Part shown: positions 16,049 to 20,454 of the stretch, in pieces
Position numbering within the stretch: the stretch's first letter is position 1
Layout: each line of letters begins with the position of its first letter
Virus record (IMG/VR): IMGVR_UViG_3300003937_000134
Span: 1-20,454 of that record
Reading direction: 5' to 3' (one strand)
Length of the DNA: 20,454 nt
From: a virus
Notes under the pieces: model-generated
The model's input: the letters and a program-made list of their open reading frames with translations, nothing else
What the model was told of the DNA's origin: nothing
The model's database searches: none
Made by a program: the position numbers and the translations under genes

Positions 16049-18013
16049 TTAATAATAGTTTTGTTCGAACCACTTATCTGTAGCTCTGTCTTCTAATATA
16101 TCTTTAACTTCAGCATTATAGAGTTCCCTTGTGTGATACATCCCAATCATTAATGACATTACACGGTCAAAGTTACCACTATGATTAAACTTAATTAATT
16201 CTGTTAGCAAAGCCGGATCATAGATTTTATGTAAATTTAATAATTTTTTTCCCGTATCATCAGTACTCCTAACTGTATTTAGCCAGTCTCTTATATATAT
16301 CTCACCTTGACGCTTCCTTGCTTCTGTCATATGCATCCCATATTGACGTTTTACGTTCTTACTCCTTAATTCTTTTTTGTCTAACATCTCAAACTCTTCT
16401 TGTAGTTTATGCATCTTTCTAAATCGTTTTGCATAAGCTATTACTTCTCCCCTATCATTCTCAAAGCCAATTTTACAACCATAATAGTCTGCTAACATAA
16501 ACAAATTTCTGTTATAATCATCTTGCGTGTGTGGTCTCCCTACATATGACGCTACAATTATATCATCTGGTTGAGATACATTATTAGGTCTTTTTAAAAC
16601 ATATGCTGATCCTAAAGACATAGAATCTGCAGATTGATTTTGACCATAAGGGTCATGGCAAATTACATATAGATTTAATGGTACTTGTTGCTCTTGATTT
16701 TTATATGGGGCTTCATATATTACAACTGCCCCTGTTTTATCATCATCTTTTCTATGTGGGTATTTAGTTATAGGTTTTAAATCCCCATCTATTTTAAATT
16801 TAACTTTTCCGTCTTTATCATGATAAAAATTACCTGCTGTACCTATTGCTTGTAAATTTCTAGCTTTTACATTATTATATTGTTCTTGTAATGACGCAAT
16901 ATCAAATAAATTAGCTGTTACTTGTAATGTTGCTTCTTGAGGTGAGAAGGGATGCTCAGCTATATATTGGTCTAAAGATTTTGCATCTGCAGCACCCTTT
17001 TTCTTCTCCCTCATTTGTTCTTCATATTCTATAGCATCTTGTTGCATAGAATTACCATTATCATCTATAAATCCATCTAAATTCTTTTGTATTGGGATAA
17101 AATACCCACATCTTGTACCCATTGCACCCTCATCCCATATGTTTTCATAATCCATACAATCATATGCTGCTGGATTATAAAATATTTCTTCCATAGCCTC
17201 AAAATCAGATCCTTCTGTACCACCTGTACCAAAAGCTACCATCATACCTAATGTTTTAGCACCTTGTCTCATTGTTGGCATTGTTACCTCCCATGCTTTT
17301 AACAATCCTGGAAATGATCCTGCTTCTTCAAAGAAAACTAGCTCACCTGCCTTACCCCTTACTTTATCTGGGTTATCTTTTAGTGATACCCCTATTATTT
17401 GAGACTTCATACCCATCTCTATCTCCATTCCGTTTACTTTCTTCTTATATCCAGACATTTTATGCATCTCTCTGTCTCTTAGTCTAGGTTGAGCCCATGC
17501 AGTATGGTCATCTATAAAAGATAAAAACTCCCAAGCTTTTGAGAGTAGTCCATCACCAATTAAAAATTCTTTAGAGGATGCAAATACAAAGTTTTTACTA
17601 TTCCTAACAAAGAAATAGTTTCTAGCAAGCATAGATCCTGCTTTGTAAGAGTATCCCTTACGTCTTGCTTTTAAAACTATCATATGTTTATTCTGTGCTC
17701 TAGCTTTATCTATTTCATGGAAGTATTCATAGTCTCCATCATAAAATCTAGGAAATGTACGCTCACGTCTAGCTTGTAATGTACCATCTGGCATTAATTC
17801 ATCTACAGCTCGATCAATAGGACAATAATTTAAGTAGAAATAGTGAAATCCAGTAATATGTAAGTCATCTACTTTATAACCATACATACATCGCTTGTGC
17901 TCTTCATCCCAAAACTCATAATACTCTCTTGTTCCAGGAAGAGCAGATGTATAGTGACCACTAGCTATAAATTTAAGGGCTCCCGGCCTGACTTTGTCTG
18001 TTTCTTTAAGCAT
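16049..18013 (-). CDS. terL: Terminase large subunit (DNA-packaging ATPase/nuclease)
   Basis: The 654-residue protein shows the terminase order of motifs. A Walker A-like segment KARRKGYSYK (115-124) is followed by Walker B ELVFFEEAG (224-232) and a coupling motif FGTGG (261-265). The linker motif EHPFSPQEA (353-361) precedes an RNase H-like nuclease with acidic motifs CHDPYG (452-457), FENDRGE (517-523) and NFDRVMSLMIG (615-625). It cuts concatemeric DNA and pumps it through the portal. The phosphate loop lacks the canonical GK[ST], having GYS instead. The start overlaps the upstream gene by 49 bases; no other Met occurs until residue 43, inside the conserved region, so the long start is preferred. 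Confidence 0.93.
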   Translation of the reverse strand: MLKETDKVRPGALKFIASGHYTSALPGTREYYEFWDEEHKRCMYGYKVDDLHITGFHYFYLNYCPIDRAVDELMPDGTLQARRERTFPRFYDGDYEYFHEIDKARAQNKHMIVLKARRKGYSYKAGSMLARNYFFVRNSKNFVFASSKEFLIGDGLLSKAWEFLSFIDDHTAWAQPRLRDREMHKMSGYKKKVNGMEIEMGMKSQIIGVSLKDNPDKVRGKAGELVFFEEAGSFPGLLKAWEVTMPTMRQGAKTLGMMVAFGTGGTEGSDFEAMEEIFYNPAAYDCMDYENIWDEGAMGTRCGYFIPIQKNLDGFIDDNGNSMQQDAIEYEEQMREKKKGAADAKSLDQYIAEHPFSPQEATLQVTANLFDIASLQEQYNNVKARNLQAIGTAGNFYHDKDGKVKFKIDGDLKPITKYPHRKDDDKTGAVVIYEAPYKNQEQQVPLNLYVICHDPYGQNQSADSMSLGSAYVLKRPNNVSQPDDIIVASYVGRPHTQDDYNRNLFMLADYYGCKIGFENDRGEVIAYAKRFRKMHKLQEEFEMLDKKELRSKNVKRQYGMHMTEARKRQGEIYIRDWLNTVRSTDDTGKKLLNLHKIYDPALLTELIKFNHSGNFDRVMSLMIGMYHTRELYNAEVKDILEDRATDKWFEQNYY

Positions 18014-18264
18014 TTATCTTTTATCTTAACTAAATGAGCACATTTCTCGTATTCTTCTGTACTTGTAAAATATTCTATTACAACATCTATTACATCTGGA
18101 CTTCTGCCATCAGTTTGCAAAGGATCAAAAGGCAAAGGGAAATCTTCTAGTTCATCCTCTTCTAAATTATAATAAATGTCATCTAAAGTCTTACGTTTAG
18201 TTATAAGTAGATAAGCATTTTGCATTGCTCGTTCATAAAGCTCTAAATCTTCTAAAAAATCCAT
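17965..18264 (-). CDS. Small acidic protein upstream of the terminase, function unknown
   Basis: The 99-residue product is acidic, with a helical N-terminus (LEDLELYERAMQNAYLLITK), an Asp/Glu-rich middle (NLEEDELEDFPLPFDP), and a C-terminal helix with YFTSTEEYEKCAHLVKIKDKC. Its ATG shares one base with the stop of the 173-residue gene (TAATG), and its last 49 bases overlap the terminase gene, so translation is probably coupled. No domain is recognised. The position suggests a packaging accessory. The overlap with the terminase N-terminus in another frame limits how freely either end can evolve. Confidence 0.7.
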   Translation of the reverse strand: MDFLEDLELYERAMQNAYLLITKRKTLDDIYYNLEEDELEDFPLPFDPLQTDGRSPDVIDVVIEYFTSTEEYEKCAHLVKIKDKCLKKQTKSGREPLNL

Positions 18265-18785
18265 TACATACTATATTTGTTTACTTCAATTCCTCCTCTA
18301 TTAGTATTAGCGGCTTGTTCTTCTTTTTTAACTATCTCTTCTAAGTTTCTAAGTCCATCTACTACTTTACCCATTTTTTCTAAGTTACTAATTAAATCTT
18401 TTGCGTGAAAAATAGGTCTACCATTGTCATCTGCTAAAGTTAAGTCTATATCTCTTAGATACTTTTCTAATTTTATAACAGATTCTCTTGCCGCTCTTAA
18501 TAATCTAACAGCTGAGGTTTCAATTAACTTATCATACTTTTTACAAGCTGCTAATACTTTTGCACTTGGTTTAAACTCTTTCTTTTCTCCAAATATACTA
18601 TTTTTTACTTCAATCAAACGTTGTTCCCAAGCGTATACAGAAAAAGGTGATTTATGATCTGTAGTAAAATAAACAAAAGCTAATTCTTTTTCACTTAAAT
18701 CTTTAAACTCAATTACAGTTAAAGCATACGCACTAGGCATAGCTTTATTATCTATTATGTGAATTAAATCATCCCTTAGACTCAT
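18264..18785 (-). CDS. Helical protein, candidate small terminase subunit
   Basis: The 173-residue product is mainly helical. The first half contains LSEKELAFVYFTTDHKSPF, then KYDKLIETSAVRLLRAARESVIKLEKYL, then a coiled-coil-like segment AKDLISNLEKMGKVVDGLRNLEEIVKKEE, ending in a flexible Asn/Gly-rich tail (NTNRGGIEVNKYSM). A helical oligomerisation core plus tail, about 250 bases upstream of the large terminase, fits a small terminase subunit that recognises viral DNA. No helix-turn-helix motif is convincing, so this rests on size, helicity and synteny. Its start overlaps the HU-like gene by 17 bases. Confidence 0.7.
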   Translation of the reverse strand: MSLRDDLIHIIDNKAMPSAYALTVIEFKDLSEKELAFVYFTTDHKSPFSVYAWEQRLIEVKNSIFGEKKEFKPSAKVLAACKKYDKLIETSAVRLLRAARESVIKLEKYLRDIDLTLADDNGRPIFHAKDLISNLEKMGKVVDGLRNLEEIVKKEEQAANTNRGGIEVNKYSM

Positions 18786-18990
18786 CTTTTAATTTATTTA
18801 TATATTCTACCCGTTTAGATTTTACAGAAAATTTACCAAAGTATGGTAATCGTATCATTTCAAATTTTCCTTGCTTCATTATCTTTTCTACAAACTTAAA
18901 CTGATGGTTTACTATTTCTTCTACCTTTTTTAGGGGTAAATTGTATTTAGTTGCTAGCGTTTGTATTATCGCCTTCTTGTCTTTCGCCAT
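18769..18990 (-). CDS. Short HU/IHF-like DNA-binding protein lacking the beta-arm
   Basis: The 73-residue product aligns by eye with the N-terminal half of HU/IHF proteins: helices with AIIQTLATKYNLPLKKVEEIVNHQFKFV and then IRLPYFGKFSVKSKR, matching the family signature (v/i)rlpgFGtF. Typical family members have about 90-100 residues; this one stops shortly after the signature. The beta-arm with the conserved Pro that inserts into the DNA minor groove is missing. It may dimerise or bind DNA differently, or act in packaging or genome condensation. IHF-like genes near packaging genes are known from crAss-like phages. It overlaps its neighbours by 44 and 17 bases. Confidence 0.75.
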   Translation of the reverse strand: MAKDKKAIIQTLATKYNLPLKKVEEIVNHQFKFVEKIMKQGKFEMIRLPYFGKFSVKSKRVEYINKLKDESKG

Positions 18991-19255
18991 CTAATATTTG
19001 TTCTTTCCATCTTGTTGGTTTATCTGGACATGTAGTTGTTTTCCATTTTGCTTTATGCTCTAATAAACATCCACATAATCCACATCTCATTTTTTCTCTA
19101 ATTAAATGCTCACAACTATCACAAGCTTCTAATCTTTGTACATAATCCTCTGTTGTTACATTTGGAGCACCTTCTGCTATATATGTTTTTAATTCTCTTG
19201 CAAAAGAGCTAATCATATTGAATAAATTAGGAGTTTTTTGCTCTGAATTATTCAT
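18947..19255 (-). CDS. Small zinc-binding-type protein (CxxC - CxxCxC - C)
   Basis: The 102-residue product has a helical N-terminal half, then a Cys cluster: ACDSCEH (C45, C48), RCGLCGC (C58, C61, C63) and CPDKPTRW (C76). The CxxC...CGxCGCxLxxK...CPxxxW layout is a recurrent zinc-knuckle-like pattern in short phage proteins, including T4-like and Bacteroidota phages. Its role there is not established to my knowledge. The C-terminus is acidic and flexible. The start overlaps the end of the 38-residue ORF by 8 bases, and its end overlaps the HU-like gene by 44 bases. It could be a nucleic-acid-binding or late-transcription accessory. Confidence 0.75.
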   Translation of the reverse strand: MNNSEQKTPNLFNMISSFARELKTYIAEGAPNVTTEDYVQRLEACDSCEHLIREKMRCGLCGCLLEHKAKWKTTTCPDKPTRWKEQILDGERQEGDNTNASN

Positions 19256-19364
19256 AATAATTTATTTTTATAGTTAAGCAGTTCCCCATTGTATCTTGTA
19301 GAATTATAATCTCCATATCTTCTATTTCAAAATATGATGGTACTATTTGGTCAAATATCTTCAT
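19248..19364 (-). CDS. 38-residue ORF, probable small gene of unknown function
   Basis: The frame reads MKIFDQIVPSYFEIEDMEII, then ILQDTMGNCLTIKINYYE and a TAA stop. It fills the gap between the winged-helix-like gene (stop 2 bases upstream) and the Cys-rich gene (8-base ATGAATAA overlap). This tight stop-start packing is the same style as all neighbouring genes and is the main evidence that it is translated. The product is acidic, with a beta-like end (CLTIKINYY). No family is recognised. Confidence 0.55.
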   Translation of the reverse strand: MKIFDQIVPSYFEIEDMEIIILQDTMGNCLTIKINYYE

Positions 19365-19366
19365 TA

Positions 19367-19693
19367 TTATTTATTTATTGTTATCTCTACAGAAGATGTA
19401 TTAGGATTTAGTAAATTATTTAATTTATACTTAGAATCTTTTTTAGATACTACTCCTTTATCTTTAAATCTCTTAATATAATTGTTTAAAGTGTTGTAAT
19501 CCTTAATACCTACTATTCTTGCTACTTCTTTTTTGTTCCTTACACTACAAAAGTTGTCTTCTTCTGTAATTATCTGTACATCTATAAATGCAGATAGTAT
19601 TTGTAGTCCTTTTTCTGTTAAATTAAAAATACCATTCCACAATTGTACGTATTTATACGTAGTATCTATAGTTACTGTTATTTTTCTTTTCAT
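19367..19693 (-). CDS. Winged-helix-like DNA-binding protein
   Basis: In the 108-residue product, residues 24-35 (LTEKGLQILSAF) look like the first helix of a winged-helix domain. NKKEVARIVGIKDYNTLNNYIKRFKDKGVV (54-83) fits a helix-turn-helix followed by a wing (SKKDSKYKL). The N-terminal strand (MKRKITVTI) and C-terminal strand (SSVEITI) may pair. It overlaps the upstream gene by 4 bases (ATGA). It could regulate the late operon or bind packaging DNA; a small-terminase-like role cannot be excluded. No catalytic residue is seen. Confidence 0.72.
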   Translation of the reverse strand: MKRKITVTIDTTYKYVQLWNGIFNLTEKGLQILSAFIDVQIITEEDNFCSVRNKKEVARIVGIKDYNTLNNYIKRFKDKGVVSKKDSKYKLNNLLNPNTSSVEITINK

Positions 19694-19926
19694 TTTTTCT
19701 TAATTTTTGCAATACCATCTGCTATTTCAATAATAGATGTTCTAGATTGCTTGTTAAACTCTACTATATAAGGTTCTATCTCTGAACGGCTACTCATAAA
19801 AGACAAAAACACCTGTAATTCTTTTATTAACAGTTCTGTATTCTCCCTTAATTCTGCAGTTTTTTTAGCTGAGTCTACTAAACTATGGTAATCTTCTAAA
19901 CTTAGAGTAACCTGTCCTGTTACCAC
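19690..19926 (-). CDS. Small helical protein, function unknown
   Basis: The 78-residue product is predicted almost entirely helical, with heptad-like stretches (YHSLVDSAKKTAELRENTEL and LLIKELQVFLSFM) and a second helix ending in IAKIKKK. It has no Cys or membrane segment. It overlaps the co-chaperonin 3' end by 7 bases and the next gene by 4 (ATGA), so it is embedded in a coupled operon. A coiled-coil adaptor or small assembly factor is plausible, but nothing specific supports that. Confidence 0.68.
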   Translation of the reverse strand: MVTGQVTLSLEDYHSLVDSAKKTAELRENTELLIKELQVFLSFMSSRSEIEPYIVEFNKQSRTSIIEIADGIAKIKKK

Positions 19927-20183
19927 TTACCTAATATTTGGTGTTCTGAAATAACTAAGTATAACTCACCATCTATCTCTGTTCTTGCAGCTTCTGATCT
20001 AGGATCTACCATTACAATATCACCTTTTTCTACAAAGTTACAATGAGGCCCAACAGCAAGCGCCTCCAAAACGTTTGATCGCTTTGCATTTTCCTTAGCT
20101 GTAGTTTCATCTAAGATTATTTCTGTTTGTGTAATTACTGGGTCCGGAAGGACTATCCAGCTTCCGCTTGGTTTAAAATTCAT
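19920..20183 (-). CDS. GroES-like co-chaperonin
   Basis: The 87-residue product follows the GroES plan. An N-terminal strand WIVLPDPV leads into a mobile-loop region EIILDETTAKENAKR. Then come the hallmark VLEALAVGPHCNFVEKGDIVMVD (a barrel strand with the VGP turn and the KxGD motif) and the C-terminal IDGELYLVISEHQILG. GroES has about 95 residues; the shortening lies around the mobile loop. Phage relatives such as T4 Gp31 replace GroES on host GroEL for folding of the capsid protein. It is the first gene after the promoter and heads the operon that later encodes the capsid protein, so a capsid-folding role is likely. The start lies about 10 nt downstream of the predicted transcription start. 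Confidence 0.88.
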   Translation of the reverse strand: MNFKPSGSWIVLPDPVITQTEIILDETTAKENAKRSNVLEALAVGPHCNFVEKGDIVMVDPRSEAARTEIDGELYLVISEHQILGKW

Positions 20184-20200
20184 ATCTATATATTTTTATG

Positions 20201-20233
20201 CAAATATATAAACAATTTTTTTACATTTCCAAA
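20201..20233 (-). promoter_or_regulatory. Bacteroidota-type promoter for the late operon
   Basis: On the minus strand TTTG (20233-20230) is followed by 21 nt and TATATTTG (20208-20201). The known Bacteroidota sigma factor consensus is TTTG/TTG, about 17-23 nt, TAnnTTTG. Transcription would begin around 20195, giving a leader of about 10 nt before the co-chaperonin ATG. The stretch is A+T-rich (seven T in a row on the plus strand), which helps opening. It is the only place in the window where both boxes line up. Confidence 0.7.
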
Positions 20234-20454
20234 CATCTGTGAAGAAAATATATTTCTCCCCCTTGAGGATTCTATTTCAAGTTGTGATTTCACTCTAGCA
20301 GTGCTCCGTTTTACGGGACCCAAGGATACTAAAACTGGTGTTAATTCACCGCACTTACCTGTGTGCATTGTATCCTAACTAGAGCTTATACGTTAACTCT
20401 TTTGCAACTACCGGAGAAAACTCTATCTCTATTTGAGACTACAATCCGATGTCT
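20234..20454. other. Gene-free, hairpin-rich region upstream of the late promoter
   Basis: No convincing gene lies here on either strand. G+C is about 40% by hand count from 20281 to 20454, visibly above the coding DNA. Several inverted repeats cluster: AGGATAC/GTATCCT (20323-20329 with 20370-20376) encloses GGTG/CACC (20337-20350) and GCAC/GTGC (20351-20366). Others are CCGT/ACGG (20306-20316), CACT/AGTG (20291-20303), CTTGA/TCAAG (20262-20281), and 20381-20386 with 20395-20400. It could be a structured RNA, an untranslated or regulatory region, or the edge of another transcription unit. No tRNA cloverleaf fits. Confidence 0.45.

Noticed and set aside
20186-20368. A 60-residue minus-strand ORF just upstream of the co-chaperonin
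   Set aside because: It spans the promoter boxes and the hairpin cluster, its composition is unlike the neighbouring proteins, and no family is recognisable.
20323-20376. A tRNA-like fold: 7-bp acceptor-like stem with two inner hairpins
   Set aside because: It is only 54 nt long, lacks a T-arm consensus and a proper anticodon arm, so it is not a tRNA; kept only as part of the structured region.
20127-20378. An 83-residue plus-strand ORF
   Set aside because: It overlaps the co-chaperonin start and the promoter on the opposite strand and has no protein-like pattern.
20431-20454. GAGACTACA on the plus strand, reminiscent of a group I intron core element
   Set aside because: No matching partner elements (P, Q, S) are visible and the window ends there; too short to support an intron.

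Overview
The window is one long late-gene block of a tailed bacteriophage. Every supported gene lies on the minus strand, so transcription runs from the right edge (about 20.2 kb) to the left edge (1). Several signs point to a phage of Bacteroidota, most likely marine Flavobacteriia: strong A+T richness, A-rich translation leaders with no Shine-Dalgarno sequence, a Bacteroidota-type promoter (TTTG, 21 nt, TATATTTG) just before the first gene, and a tail adhesin carrying GCTDP...DDGSC repeats and SprB-like segments as in flavobacterial surface proteins. The order terminase - portal - scaffold - capsid - connector-like genes and the style of portal, capsid and connector proteins recall crAss-like phages and Cellulophaga podoviruses. 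That affiliation is recognition from memory, not a search result. No integrase, lysogeny gene, tRNA or CRISPR is seen.

Layout in transcription order. (1) 20454-20184 is a gene-free, relatively G+C-rich stretch full of small inverted repeats, ending in the promoter. (2) 20183-18264 is a run of small overlapping genes: a GroES-like co-chaperonin, a coiled-coil protein, a winged-helix-like protein, a 38-residue ORF, a Cys-rich zinc-binding-type protein, a short HU/IHF-like protein and a possible small terminase. (3) 18264-13352 is the packaging block: a small acidic protein, the large terminase, a SET-domain lysine methyltransferase-like protein and the portal. (4) 13371-8540 is head assembly: a large virion protein with an HEIGH metallopeptidase-like motif and a lysozyme-like segment, an extremely acidic scaffold-like protein, and the major capsid protein. 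(5) 8401-5097 holds four probable connector, tail or decoration proteins. (6) 5018-1 holds a Cys-rich small protein and a giant adhesin of at least 1493 residues that runs off the left edge.

The genes form one assembly line. The co-chaperonin may help fold capsid protein, the scaffold and capsid build the head, the terminase and portal package DNA, the 717-residue protein probably acts in wall or cell entry, and the left-hand genes make the connector and receptor-binding apparatus. Two RNA hairpins readable from the minus transcript interrupt the operon: a 21-bp stem after the capsid gene and a classic intrinsic terminator before the adhesin pair. They would give stepped expression, with capsid high and adhesin low.

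The most distinctive points are the host-mimicking adhesin, the SET-domain gene inside the packaging cassette, the peptidase-plus-lysozyme virion protein, the HU-like protein lacking its DNA-clamping arm, and the structured non-coding region before the late promoter.
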